DNA from: Pedobacter ginsenosidimutans
Lineage (GTDB): Bacteria > Bacteroidota > Bacteroidia > Sphingobacteriales > Sphingobacteriaceae
Assembly (NCBI RefSeq): GCF_001442625.1
Contig: NZ_LMZQ01000006.1
Location: 186,001 to 250,000 of the forward strand
Direction: 5' to 3'
Length of the DNA stretch: 64,000 nucleotides
Shown here: in pieces, positions 1 to 8,106 of the stretch
Numbering within the stretch: position 1 is the stretch's first letter
How the letters are laid out: each line of letters starts with the position of its first letter
Notes under the pieces: model-generated
Seen by the model: only the letters and a program-made list of their open reading frames with translations
Databases searched by the model: none
What the model was told of the DNA's origin: nothing
Position numbers and translations under genes: made by a program

Positions 1-509
1 CAGATAAATACATTAAGGGCACTTTTGAGTTTAAAGGAGAAAATCAATCTACTTCAACAAGCAAAACCATCAGCGAGGGGCAATTTATAATCAGTTTGGT
101 TCCTGTTAAACTGCCAGAAACCAATAACAGCACTAATAATTTAAGTGCAAAGGTAGATGGCACCACGATTGGTTTTACCGGTGAAGCAATATCAATCAAC
201 ACTCCGATTATTGGAAATTTACTTACGATTGTAACTATAAATGGTGATAAACGAATGATTCTTTCAGTAATAGATTATAAAGGCATAGGCACATACGATC
301 TTGTAACCGATGGAATTGGATCTTATATGAAAGACCAAACACCTACAGGCTCATTTACTGCTACAAGCGGTACATTGGTGATTACAAGTGAAGCTGGTGG
401 TAAATTAAAAGGAACATTTTCATTTAAAGCACCAAATGAAAATACGACGATTAATACATCTGTAACGGTTACAGATGGCACTTTTGATCTACCTTTTAGC
501 AAAAAATAA
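1..509 (+). CDS. Partial repeat protein, DUF6252-like (5' end outside window)
   Basis: This is the 3' part of a gene that begins before the window. The frame is open from base 3 and about 168 residues are visible; a TTG at 96 could start translation but is not needed. Two related segments can be seen, one at the left edge and one near the C-terminus. Each has a KGTFxFK stretch, then Asn/Thr-rich residues, then a DG-F or EG-F ending, so the protein looks like a tandem array of small beta-rich domains. The pattern resembles DUF6252 lipoproteins of Bacteroidota, judged by eye. It is probably exported, but any signal peptide lies outside the window. Function is unknown. Confidence 0.6.
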   Translation, partial: DKYIKGTFEFKGENQSTSTSKTISEGQFIISLVPVKLPETNNSTNNLSAKVDGTTIGFTGEAISINTPIIGNLLTIVTINGDKRMILSVIDYKGIGTYDLVTDGIGSYMKDQTPTGSFTATSGTLVITSEAGGKLKGTFSFKAPNENTTINTSVTVTDGTFDLPFSKK

Positions 510-530
510 GTATTAATTTTTAAAAAATCT

Positions 531-564
531 AAAACCGTTGGTCTAAAAATCAGCGGTTTTTGCA
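531..564 (+). terminator. Intrinsic terminator after the partial repeat protein
   Basis: A ten-pair stem (AAAACCGTTG with CAGCGGTTTT, one G-U pair) encloses a ten-base loop and ends in a short T run. It lies about 20 bases after the stop codon at 509. Confidence 0.7.
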
Positions 565-621
565 TTAATAATCCTTTGGTCACAAATAACTTTCAGATTT
601 CATATTCATTTATCCGGATAT

Positions 622-629
622 TATATTTG
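622..629 (+). promoter_or_regulatory. -7 promoter box (TATATTTG) of the AraC-type regulator
   Basis: TATATTTG matches the Bacteroidota -7 consensus TAnnTTTG and lies 22 bases before the ATG at 652. I see no convincing -33 TTTG at the usual spacing. Confidence 0.5.
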
Positions 630-651
630 TTTAAACAGCAATCGCTTTAAT

Positions 652-1059
652 ATGAAAATCCCACAGAAGTTTTTTGCCCGTCAACACGAAATCGCAGCCG
701 ATTTTTTGAAGGAACTGGATAAACATTTAGATGATGTGGTATCGGGCAGAGCAACTGAGATGTTCGAAGTAAGGGATTTCGCGGAGCTTATCCACGTTCA
801 TCCCACACACTTAAGCAATACCATTAAATCGGCTACTGGTCACTCACCTTGTTATTTCTTTGAAGAACGTTTAATGGAAATTTCGAAATCGATGTTACAG
901 AATGTAAGTATGCCTATTGCCGAAATTGCAAGGACACTAACTTACGATCCATCTAACTTTACCAAGTTTTTTAAACACTTCTCTGGCCAAACACCAAAAC
1001 AGTACAGAGAAGCTTATTTTCAATCTTTGGCCGCAAATAAGGAAATTGTCACCATATAA
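652..1059 (+). CDS. AraC-family transcriptional regulator (DNA-binding domain only)
   Basis: A 135-residue protein made almost entirely of an AraC/XylS double helix-turn-helix domain. The first helix-turn-helix is around residues 42-70 (FAELIHVHPTHLSNTIK) and the second around 95-125, ending in the family signature FTKFFKHFSGQTPKQYRE. There is no separate N-terminal ligand-binding domain; only about 35 residues precede the DNA-binding part. It is followed on the same strand by an SDR oxidoreductase gene. The gap between them holds three direct repeats that may be its operator, so it probably controls that SDR gene, and perhaps itself. The inducer is unknown. The family call is secure; the target is inferred from position. 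Confidence 0.88.
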   Translation: MKIPQKFFARQHEIAADFLKELDKHLDDVVSGRATEMFEVRDFAELIHVHPTHLSNTIKSATGHSPCYFFEERLMEISKSMLQNVSMPIAEIARTLTYDPSNFTKFFKHFSGQTPKQYREAYFQSLAANKEIVTI

Positions 1060-1098
1060 AACTTAAACAGTCACCATTTTTACTTAAGCTGTCACCAT
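1048..1098 (+). promoter_or_regulatory. Three direct GTCACCAT repeats, candidate AraC-type operator
   Basis: GTCACCAT occurs at 1048-1055, 1070-1077 and 1091-1098, with starts 22 and 21 bp apart, or two helical turns. The first two copies are followed by a related AT-rich tail containing ACTTAA. The first copy overlaps the end of the AraC-type gene, and the last ends 20 bp before the -7 box of the SDR gene, where an activator would touch RNA polymerase. Direct half-sites about 21 bp apart are the usual arrangement for AraC-family activators. Binding is inferred. Confidence 0.6.
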
Positions 1099-1118
1099 TT
1101 TTTCAGCAGGTTTCCATC

Positions 1119-1126
1119 TAACTTTG
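1119..1126 (+). promoter_or_regulatory. -7 promoter box (TAACTTTG) of the SDR gene
   Basis: TAACTTTG matches TAnnTTTG exactly and lies 19 bases before the ATG at 1146. There is no clear -33 TTTG; the third GTCACCAT repeat occupies that region, which fits an activator-dependent promoter. Confidence 0.6.
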
Positions 1127-1145
1127 TTTAACAAATTAAAAGAAA

Positions 1146-1910
1146 ATGGAAACACAAAATAAAATTGCGCTAATAACCGGTGGTAGCCGCGGATTAGGAA
1201 AAAATGCTGCTTTAAAAATTGCAGCAAAAGGAATTGGTGTAATTGTTACTTACCAATCCAAAAAAGAAGAAGCCGAAGATACTGTTAACGAAATAAAACA
1301 ACTTGGTGTACAGGCAGCAGCGCTACAGCTAAATGTAGCCGACACCAAAACTTTCGATGCTTTTTTCGTAGCAGTTAAAGCTGTATTAAAATCTGTTTTT
1401 AATGCCGAAAAATTCGATTTTTTAGTGAATAATGCAGGAATCGGCATTCATGCATCTTTTGCCGAAACTACCGAAGAGCAATTTGATACTTTGGTAAACA
1501 TCCACTATAAAGGAGCTTTCTTTTTAACCCAAAAGGCTTTAACGTTATTAAATGATGGCAGTGGGATTATTAATCTTTCTACTGGTTTGGCACGTTTTGC
1601 CACCCCTGGCTATGCAGCTTATGCATCGATGAAAGGTGCAATGGAAACCTTAACAAAATATCAGGCCAAAGAATTAGGTGCAAGGGGCATTAGATCAAAC
1701 ATTGTTGCACCGGGAGCCATAGAAACCGATTTTGGTGGTGGTGTAGTGCGCGATAACGATCAATTAAATGCAGGAATTGCCTCGAATACAGCCTTAGGCC
1801 GGGTAGGTTTGCCTGATGATATTGGTGGAGTTGTGGCCTTTTTATGTACTGAAGATGCCAGATGGATTAATGCACAACGCATTGAAGCATCGGGCGGTAT
1901 GTTTTTGTAG
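1146..1910 (+). CDS. SDR-family oxidoreductase (FabG-like)
   Basis: A classical short-chain dehydrogenase of 254 residues. It has the nucleotide-binding glycine motif TGGSRGLG (11-18), NNAG (95-98), the catalytic Ser145, and Tyr159 and Lys163 in YASMK. The C-terminus has the usual R-V-G-x-P-DDIG and GG-F-L ends. It probably uses NAD(P)H to reduce a carbonyl or oxidise an alcohol in the cytoplasm; the substrate cannot be read from the sequence. It is probably controlled by the AraC-type regulator just upstream. Such regulator-SDR pairs often deal with reactive carbonyls or xenobiotics, but that is inference. Confidence 0.9.
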   Translation: METQNKIALITGGSRGLGKNAALKIAAKGIGVIVTYQSKKEEAEDTVNEIKQLGVQAAALQLNVADTKTFDAFFVAVKAVLKSVFNAEKFDFLVNNAGIGIHASFAETTEEQFDTLVNIHYKGAFFLTQKALTLLNDGSGIINLSTGLARFATPGYAAYASMKGAMETLTKYQAKELGARGIRSNIVAPGAIETDFGGGVVRDNDQLNAGIASNTALGRVGLPDDIGGVVAFLCTEDARWINAQRIEASGGMFL

Positions 1911-1959
1911 CCCCATCCTATTTAAGTTTGTAACCACGGCTTCTGTTTCAGCTTGAGGC

Positions 1960-2098
1960 TATATCATAAATATAGATTTGTCATCCTGAGCTTGTCGAAG
2001 GGCCTATTAAATACGCTTTTAGGTGTTTCGACAGGCTCTCCGTAGGAGTCCTTTGGAGAACATGACATTATCTGGTGTGAAATCATCTTTATGATATA
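1960..2098 (+). mobile_element. MITE-like element, copy 1 (139 bp)
   Basis: An element bounded by perfect 11-bp terminal inverted repeats, TATATCATAAA (1960-1970) and TTTATGATATA (2088-2098). Inside is the widespread palindromic-repeat motif CCTGAGCTTGTCGAAGG paired with an imperfect TTTCGACAGGCTCTCC arm. It has no coding capacity. A second copy of exactly the same length lies at 21333-21471 in the opposite orientation. I see no clear target-site duplication. Confidence 0.7.
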
Positions 2099-2193
2099 AT
2101 TTATTGAATAGCACTGCCTCAACCCAACCGTTAATAAGCTGAGGCTCCATACCAGGTATGTCGATTTACCCTTGTAATTTCGGGAGTACCGAT

Positions 2194-3339
2194 CTAGTTC
2201 AGAAAACGTTTAGCACTAACAAGGGTTTTGCTTTCACGTTCATCAAAGTTAGCTGCATCTGGTTTCAAACTGTTAATCCTAACCATTCCAGCTGACTGAA
2301 TAAACTCGCCATTGCCCATATAAATAGCAGTATGTGTTATTTTTCCTCCAGATGTTTCTTTCAATTTTGCTGCGGCAAAAAACAATAGATCGCCAGCTTT
2401 TAAATTTTTAAGGCACTTAGTGAGACTAATTGAATCTCCTTCTAAAACAGGTATGTCTGCTCCAACCAAAGCTTGTTGCGAGGCATCTCGAGGAATAATA
2501 ATTCCATTCAGGAAATAGCTTGTTTTGGTAAAACCACTACAATCTACACCTTTAATCGATGTACCACCCCAAAGATAGGGCACGCCAATTAATGTTTTTG
2601 CTGTAGCCAAAATAGCTTCAGCACTTGGATTAGGCCTTTTTATCCAGCTTGAAAACAACTTTGCATCAGATTTTTTAATGTAGCCTATACGTTTATCAGG
2701 AAAAAGAACCTGATAATAAGCTTTTTCTTCGCCAGTTAATACTAAGATATTGCCATTTACTAAATCGGAAACGCGGAAGGAATTCATATCTGCTTTGCTA
2801 AAAGCATGACCAAAATCGGAAGTAAAAATAATCCGTTTTGATTTTTTCCATTCTTCAAAAGCTGTCTTATCCATTATACTTACAGCGGTAGCATCAGTCC
2901 ATGATAAGTAACCATCGGGTGTGCGTACCAGATAATAACCGCCTTGTTTCTTTAATACTTGCACAGGTGTGCCCAAAATCATCTGCGTCATCATCTCTGC
3001 TGCATTTTGAGGGGCTGCCCTATTGTTACAGACCGAAAGATTGGCTAATCCATATTCCATTCCTGCCAGTTTATTTGAAGGAAGGAGTGTATTTATTTTA
3101 ACGAACCCCTTAAAATCTTTACTTTGGTTATTTAGTGCCTCGAGCACTTGCGCCGAGGTACTTTCTGCAAAAACAGTATCTCCTTTAAACTGAATATTAA
3201 AATAAACAGACCGTTTATCCGGGGCAAATTCTTTCTTTATCTGATTCGAAACTGTTCTAATTGCTGCCGTATCAACCTGCGCCTTTAAAGAAACCGCAAA
3301 GTTTAATAAACAACCCAATATTAATATTCTTTTCATCAT
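2194..3339 (-). CDS. SH3/NlpC-P60 cell-wall endopeptidase, YkfC-like
   Basis: A 381-residue exported C40 peptidase. A signal peptide ends near residue 20 (SLKAQ). The middle (about 95-230) looks like two bacterial SH3 domains, with motifs such as VLKKQGGYYLVRTPDGYLSW. The C-terminal NlpC/P60 domain has Cys267 in VDCSGF, His336 in THTAIY, and Gln348 where many relatives have a third His; Gln is tolerated in this family. The layout matches gamma-D-glutamyl peptidases such as YkfC that trim peptidoglycan stem peptides. It probably acts in the periplasm. It is a single gene, convergent with the SDR gene at 1146. Confidence 0.87.
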   Translation of the reverse strand: MMKRILILGCLLNFAVSLKAQVDTAAIRTVSNQIKKEFAPDKRSVYFNIQFKGDTVFAESTSAQVLEALNNQSKDFKGFVKINTLLPSNKLAGMEYGLANLSVCNNRAAPQNAAEMMTQMILGTPVQVLKKQGGYYLVRTPDGYLSWTDATAVSIMDKTAFEEWKKSKRIIFTSDFGHAFSKADMNSFRVSDLVNGNILVLTGEEKAYYQVLFPDKRIGYIKKSDAKLFSSWIKRPNPSAEAILATAKTLIGVPYLWGGTSIKGVDCSGFTKTSYFLNGIIIPRDASQQALVGADIPVLEGDSISLTKCLKNLKAGDLLFFAAAKLKETSGGKITHTAIYMGNGEFIQSAGMVRINSLKPDAANFDERESKTLVSAKRFLN

Positions 3340-3474
3340 CGTTTTCTAAAACTAAAATTACGAATATTCATATTGCCTTATCAGGTAAAGGCTGTAACTA
3401 ATTGCTTACGCGATATTATTTTAAAAGACGAGAAATAAAAAAAATTAAAAGACGTTATCCATGAAAATCATCCT

Positions 3475-4164
3475 ATGTTTAAAATACTTCTACCTACCCT
3501 TTTGCTCTTCATTTTTTCCAGCCAGGTTAATGCTCAAAAATGGACTGATGCCGAATTCCGCAAAGCCAATACCGCAGCAAATGCTTCTTATTTAAGTAAC
3601 GAAGAAAAAAACATTGTGATGTACATGAACCTGATCCGCATTGATGGCGAAAAGTTTTATTATACGTTTTTAGAAGACTACATCAATAATTACAATGCTA
3701 AAGTACGGAAGTATAGAAATTACAATGAACTCCGGATTACCAGAAACAATTCTTACTACACTTCTTTACTTAAACATTTACGTGGCGTAAAAAACCTGCA
3801 GCTATTTTATCCTGATGATAAATTAACATCTTTAAGCCGGAGCCATGCACAGGATTTAAACAGGAATAATCTCGATACACATGAAAGCAGTAACGGAGAT
3901 AAATTTTCGAAGCGGTTATCCAGATATTTCCCCAACAAGGCCATGAGCGAAAATATCGATTTCGGTTATTCGAACAGTTTAGATATTGTTTGCCATTTGT
4001 TGTTAGATTGTGGTGTACCTTCCCTCGGCCATCGTTTTAATTTACTCGATCAAAAATACAAGCTCAATACCGTTGGCGTAAGCATACAGCCCCACCCCTC
4101 TTATACCTGGTGTGCTGTAATCGATTTTGTTGCGCAACCTGCATATTACTCCAATAACGAGTAA
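3475..4164 (+). CDS. Secreted CAP (SCP/PR-1-like) domain protein
   Basis: A 229-residue protein with a signal peptide (cleavage near SQVNAQ, residue 21). The second half carries CAP-superfamily features: LSRSHAQDLN, a THESSNG stretch, SENIDFGY, and GHRFNLLD followed by a hydrophobic strand with VGVSIQPHPSYTWCAVIDF. The conserved His and Glu residues of the CAP cavity are present. CAP proteins are extracellular with diverse roles; the role of this one is unknown. An earlier ATG at 3461 is in another frame, so the start at 3475 is used. It is transcribed divergently from the C40 peptidase gene. Confidence 0.8.
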   Translation: MFKILLPTLLLFIFSSQVNAQKWTDAEFRKANTAANASYLSNEEKNIVMYMNLIRIDGEKFYYTFLEDYINNYNAKVRKYRNYNELRITRNNSYYTSLLKHLRGVKNLQLFYPDDKLTSLSRSHAQDLNRNNLDTHESSNGDKFSKRLSRYFPNKAMSENIDFGYSNSLDIVCHLLLDCGVPSLGHRFNLLDQKYKLNTVGVSIQPHPSYTWCAVIDFVAQPAYYSNNE

Positions 4165-4309
4165 AATGTATAATTTCTCCAAAGCAATTAAATCCCGATA
4201 TTTTTTGTTTCTTCAAAATTCTATATAAAAAATTACCTTTACGCCTTAAACTTATATGAGATAAACTGGTTGTTAATATTTCGGCCTAGAAACTTTTAAT
4301 ATTTTTTCA

Positions 4310-4822
4310 ATGCGTACAGCAATTTTAGCCGTAATAGATTTTTTTTACCCGCCTTTTAAAAAATTCATTTCCTTACATAATTTCAGGTATCTGGCCACTG
4401 GTGGCGGTACTTTATTGTTGGGCATCTTAAGTTATTATTTTGCTTACTTTTTCATTTTTAAAACCGAAGAAGTAGATTTTGGGGTAATTGTACTTCAGAG
4501 AGAAACCGCATCACTATTGATCGATTATACCATTGCCATCCCAACCAGTTTTTTGCTTAATAAGTATGTTATATTTACCCATAGCGAATTAAAAGGCAGG
4601 GTTCAGCTTTTTAGGTTTTTAAATCTTCAATTCATTAACATACTGGCTAATTATGTTTTATTGAAGTTTTTGTTGGAACTTTTAAGAGATTATCCAACTT
4701 TGGCGATGCTCTCGAGAATACTGGTATCTGTTTTAATGGCACTTTTCAGTTACCTGTATCAACACTACTTTACGTTTAGCGTTAAAAAAATCGGGAGTAA
4801 AAAGGAGGAGAAGAAGCATTAA
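4310..4822 (+). CDS. GtrA-like membrane protein
   Basis: A 170-residue protein with four predicted hydrophobic segments (about 30-50, 68-90, 98-118 and 130-152), which is the GtrA/PF04138 layout. The motif YLATGGGTLLLGILSYY matches the start of the first membrane span in this family, and SYLYQHYFTF fits the conserved C-terminal end. GtrA-like proteins are thought to help flip or process polyprenyl-linked sugars for cell-surface glycans. No glycosyltransferase is adjacent here, so the partner is unknown. Confidence 0.78.
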   Translation: MRTAILAVIDFFYPPFKKFISLHNFRYLATGGGTLLLGILSYYFAYFFIFKTEEVDFGVIVLQRETASLLIDYTIAIPTSFLLNKYVIFTHSELKGRVQLFRFLNLQFINILANYVLLKFLLELLRDYPTLAMLSRILVSVLMALFSYLYQHYFTFSVKKIGSKKEEKKH

Positions 4823-4885
4823 TAACCTTCAGTAATTGTTTGTCATGGAGGTACTGATAAAAAGAGCTGAGTCGATCAGAAGTAT

Positions 4886-5024
4886 CGTCATTTCGACTGT
4901 AGTGGAGAACCCGAAGCTCAGCGAAGCTAAATCTTTAAATTTGATTTCAATAACATAGTTTAAAGATCTCTCCTCCGAAGGAGTTCCTTTGGAACACTAC
5001 GCGGTGCTTCAGTCGAGATGAGAC
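4886..5024. repeat. Large imperfect palindromic repeat (CGTCATTTCGA...CAGTCGAGATGA)
   Basis: The left end CGTCATTTCGACTG and the right end CAGTCGAGATGAGA are nearly complementary. The inside contains another short palindrome (CCTCCGAAGGAG). A shorter relative with the same ends lies at 11473-11554. It fills much of the 680-bp gap between the GtrA-like and hydroxylase genes. No gene is supported in that gap. Confidence 0.65.
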
Positions 5025-5111
5025 TTTCTACTGGATCTGTTATAAATTGCTTTTAATCTTATCTATTTTTGGAAAGCAGTTCCACAAGCACTTCAGGTTC
5101 TTTAGTCCTGC

Positions 5112-5183
5112 CTTCGCTATAAGTCCGCACCTCGTTCCTCGGTTTACGGGCTTTCCGCTCAGTCAGGTTTAGGTGGCCACAGC
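5112..5183 (+). repeat. Dispersed repeat of the GTTTAGGTGGC family
   Basis: It contains AAGTCCGCACCTCGTTCC and ends in AGGTTTAGGTGGCCAC. It closely resembles 32549-32614 (same order and orientation) and is related to 42414-42483 and to the inverted copies at 42819-42866 and 21082-21158. It is non-coding; minus-strand ORFs across it look like chance. Confidence 0.65.
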
Positions 5184-5275
5184 ATTGCTCCTATTTTCGT
5201 TCTTTAGCAAAATGCAGGAAAAACAAGGTTCATCAGCACAAGCTCTTGTGAATAAACGGGATGGGAGCGTTATCC

Positions 5276-5315
5276 TTTTGCGGCTACCCTGAGCGGAGTC
5301 GAAGGGTAGCAAAAG
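5276..5315. repeat. Short hairpin repeat with CCTGAGCGGAGTCGAAGG core
   Basis: GCTACCCT (5283-5290) pairs perfectly with AGGGTAGC (5303-5310), and a TTTT/AAAA extension continues the stem. The 12-base loop GAGCGGAGTCGA recurs in the hairpins at 34016 and 35970. It is a REP-like element. Confidence 0.7.
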
Positions 5316-5502
5316 ATATAGTGCACAGCCCGACAGAACCCCGCCGATGAAATATGACAGCACCTTTCCCAATCATCAGCTTATCCTTTTTACTACCCAA
5401 AACCTTTATTACTTTCACCTGTTAATTTATCCAACCACTTTCTTGATAAGATAAAAACAACATCATAACTTAGCTGCCGACCAACTTATTTTCAGATTAA
5501 CC

Positions 5503-7284
5503 ATGAGCCATTTTAATGATTTTAATAATGCGCAGGTAACAAAATTGCCCAATCATTTAAAGCAATTTATTGTTGACCAGAATTACGAAAAATACACACC
5601 GATCGATCAAGCAGTGTGGCGTTACGTGATGCGTCAAAATTACAGCTATCTTAAAAATGTTGCTTACTACCCTTACATAAAAGGCTTACAACGAGCGGGT
5701 TTAAGTATCGAACACATTCCCGATCTGCAAACCATGAACGATAACCTGGGCAAGATTGGTTGGGGTGCCGTAACTGTTGATGGCTTTATTCCACCAGCTG
5801 CTTTTATGGAATATCAGGCCTACCGTGTACTGGTAATTGCTGCTGATATCCGCCAGATTAATCACATTGAATATACACCTGCACCAGATATTATACACGA
5901 AAGTGCTGGCCACGCACCTATTATTGCCGATACAGATTACAATAATTATTTAAGTTATTTTGGTTCGATTGGTGCAAAAGCCATGTTTTCGGCTAAAGAT
6001 TTTGAACTTTACGAGGCCATTAGGAAACTATCGATTTTGAAGGAAGCCGTAGATGCAGATGAGTTTCAGATTGCCAAGGCAGAAAAAGAGCTGCGATATA
6101 TAAGCGAAAACATGGGCGAACCTTCTGAAATGGCTTTGCTTGGTCGCCTACACTGGTGGACAGTTGAGTATGGTTTAATTGGCACTTTAGAAAACCCAAA
6201 AATTTATGGTGCCGGTTTGCTTTCTTCTATTGGTGAAAGTGCAACCTGTATGCAAAATGATGTTGAGAAACTTTGGTACAACATCGATACGATTAATTAC
6301 GCTTACGATATTACCAAGCCACAACCGCAACTTTTTGTAACCGAAACATTCCAAAATCTTATTGATGTTTTGGAAACCTTTGCCAATACCATGGCCTTTA
6401 GAAAAGGTGGCACAGAAAGCGTTATGAAAGCAATTGCCTGTAAAAATGTAGCCACAGCAGTTTATAGTTCGGGCTTACAGGTAAGCGGTGTATTTACCGA
6501 CATTGGTGTTGGCACAAAAGACGAAGTAACCTTTATTAAAACCACGGGGCCTTCGGCATTGGCATTTAACGGAAAACAATTAAAAGGCCACGGAAAAGAT
6601 TACCACGCTGATGGTTTTTCGTCGCCAGTTGGTCGGTTAAAAGGTTCCGTAAAAGCACTGGAAGATTATAGCTTAGCTGAATTACAGGCTATAGGGATAA
6701 TTACAGGTGAAAAAACTGAACTTGTATTTGAAAGCGGCATTAAAATAATTGGTGTAGTTAACAATATTATTACCGAAAGCAACAAGCTTCTTTTAATTGC
6801 CTTTAAAGACTGTACGGTTACAGAAAGTAATGGAAATATCTTGTTTAAACCCGAATGGGGCATTTATGATATGGCCATAGGCGAAGCCATTGTTTCAGTT
6901 TTTAATGGAGCTGCCGATAAAGACGCTTACGAAGAGATTACGTTAATTAGTAACGAGAAAACACATCAGATTACTTATGATAATAAGACTTTAAAACTAC
7001 ACCGTTTATACCAAACGGTTAGAGAAATTAGAGAAAGTAGCGAAGGTTTGGATAAGCTTGCCGAAATCTTTGCACAACTAAAATCGAATCATAGGCAGGA
7101 TTGGCTTTGTGCATTGGAAATTCTGGAAATTATTTACCATAAAAAGATTTATCATCAGCTGGAAAAAGAGATTCAGGTTTATCTGGAAATAAAAGCTGGC
7201 AGGGAGCTTGATCATACGAAATTGATCAGCGATGGCTTACATGTAATTAAAAACCCGGTGAGTCAACTGATTGTGGAGGATTGA
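5503..7284 (+). CDS. Aromatic amino acid hydroxylase, long form (phenylalanine 4-monooxygenase-like)
   Basis: A 593-residue protein. The first 270 residues are an iron- and pterin-dependent aromatic amino acid hydroxylase domain. Iron ligands are His132 and His137 in HESAGHAP and Glu222 in WWTVEYG; KIYGAGLLSSIGES follows as in the family. It probably converts phenylalanine to tyrosine, feeding the homogentisate genes at 11-16 kb. Two oddities: 85 residues separate His137 and Glu222, against about 40 in mammalian phenylalanine hydroxylase, because of a charged helical insert; and about 300 extra residues after the catalytic core match nothing I recognise. There is no N-terminal ACT regulatory domain. 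Substrate preference (Phe, Tyr or Trp) is not certain. Confidence 0.85.
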   Translation: MSHFNDFNNAQVTKLPNHLKQFIVDQNYEKYTPIDQAVWRYVMRQNYSYLKNVAYYPYIKGLQRAGLSIEHIPDLQTMNDNLGKIGWGAVTVDGFIPPAAFMEYQAYRVLVIAADIRQINHIEYTPAPDIIHESAGHAPIIADTDYNNYLSYFGSIGAKAMFSAKDFELYEAIRKLSILKEAVDADEFQIAKAEKELRYISENMGEPSEMALLGRLHWWTVEYGLIGTLENPKIYGAGLLSSIGESATCMQNDVEKLWYNIDTINYAYDITKPQPQLFVTETFQNLIDVLETFANTMAFRKGGTESVMKAIACKNVATAVYSSGLQVSGVFTDIGVGTKDEVTFIKTTGPSALAFNGKQLKGHGKDYHADGFSSPVGRLKGSVKALEDYSLAELQAIGIITGEKTELVFESGIKIIGVVNNIITESNKLLLIAFKDCTVTESNGNILFKPEWGIYDMAIGEAIVSVFNGAADKDAYEEITLISNEKTHQITYDNKTLKLHRLYQTVREIRESSEGLDKLAEIFAQLKSNHRQDWLCALEILEIIYHKKIYHQLEKEIQVYLEIKAGRELDHTKLISDGLHVIKNPVSQLIVED

Positions 7285-7315
7285 TTTATCTCTTTAATTT
7301 CATTAACTTTACTTT

Positions 7316-7570
7316 ATGACAACCATAACAGTACAAGTAGATAACGAACAAAATGCTGCGCTTCTCGAAAAGATGCTTAAGGCATTATCTTTTGTAGAAG
7401 ATGTTGATATAAAAAACAATCAGCCAAATATAGTGGAAGAGCCAAAAGGATCATACCAGAAATTAAAAAAGGCAATTGATAATACTGAAGGCAACATAAT
7501 GTTTAAAGACATTAAAGATCCGTCTAAATGGCAAAGTGATTTAAGAGATGAGTGGGAACGTAATATTTGA
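7316..7570 (+). CDS. Antitoxin of a VapBC-type pair
   Basis: An 84-residue acidic protein directly upstream of a PIN-domain gene, whose start it overlaps by 23 bases. It begins with a short beta-like MTTITVQVDNEQNAALLEKML segment that may help bind DNA or dimerise. It continues into a flexible charged tail ending DPSKWQSDLRDEWERN, which would suit toxin neutralisation. Such a tail (KDxxxWQxxLRDEWxR) is common in small Bacteroidota proteins paired with PIN toxins. The antitoxin role is inferred from the overlap and size. Confidence 0.7.
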   Translation: MTTITVQVDNEQNAALLEKMLKALSFVEDVDIKNNQPNIVEEPKGSYQKLKKAIDNTEGNIMFKDIKDPSKWQSDLRDEWERNI

Positions 7571-7928
7571 TACGAATATTGTTATCTATTTATCTAAAAA
7601 ACTTTTAGCTCCCGAAAAAGTATTTACAGAAAATATCATGTATTCTATTTCCATAATTTCAAAAATGGAATTACTTGGGTATGCATTTAATAGCAACCTT
7701 GAAGAAAACTACATTAGCGATCTAATAGATTCTTTAAACGTTGTACCTTTAAATGATGCTGTGGTAAATATGACCATTTCGATAAGAAAAAACAATAGGA
7801 TAAAACTGCCCGATGCTATTATTTATGCTACAGCTCAGGTAATGAATGGAAAACTCTTAACCAATAATATATCAGATTTTGAAAAGCTAAATGGTAGTGT
7901 TGAACTTTTTAATCCCTTAAATTCATAA
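7548..7928 (+). CDS. PIN-domain toxin, VapC-like ribonuclease
   Basis: A 126-residue PIN-domain protein with the acidic residues expected to bind the catalytic metal: Asp8 in FDTNIV, Glu41 in KMELLGY, Asp89 in KLPDAIIYATA and Asp110 in LLTNNISDF. VapC toxins cleave specific RNAs, often tRNA, when freed from the antitoxin. The ATG overlaps the end of the antitoxin gene by 23 bases, so the two are translationally coupled. The pair sits between core genes with no mobile-element traces around it. Confidence 0.85.
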   Translation: MSGNVIFDTNIVIYLSKKLLAPEKVFTENIMYSISIISKMELLGYAFNSNLEENYISDLIDSLNVVPLNDAVVNMTISIRKNNRIKLPDAIIYATAQVMNGKLLTNNISDFEKLNGSVELFNPLNS

Positions 7929-8016
7929 AATTACTATCACCATCGTTGGCAATATAATGCGTAAATCAAGGGATGTAATCGCTATTTTCTAATCCTTGTC
8001 GCCAAACAAGGTTCTA

Positions 8017-8045
8017 GTTGACTTACTCTTTTTTTCCTAACTTTG
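8017..8045 (+). promoter_or_regulatory. Promoter of the second SDR gene
   Basis: GTTG (8017-8020) and TAACTTTG (8038-8045) are 17 bp apart, close to the Bacteroidota -33/-7 arrangement. The ATG is 61 bases downstream. Confidence 0.55.
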
Positions 8046-8106
8046 ATTTCATCAGGTCCAAAACATTTCAACCTTTTAACTTTACAACAATTTTTAACTT
8101 TTTTTA

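Noticed and set aside
5169..5372. Minus-strand ORF of 67 codons
   Set aside because: It runs across the CCTGAGCGGAGTCGAAGG hairpin and the GTTTAGGTGGC repeat; the translated FDSAQG tract is the usual product of reading such repeats.
7285..7928. Integrated element around the VapBC-type pair
   Set aside because: No attachment-site repeat, integrase or composition change borders the pair, so it is treated as a resident toxin-antitoxin locus.
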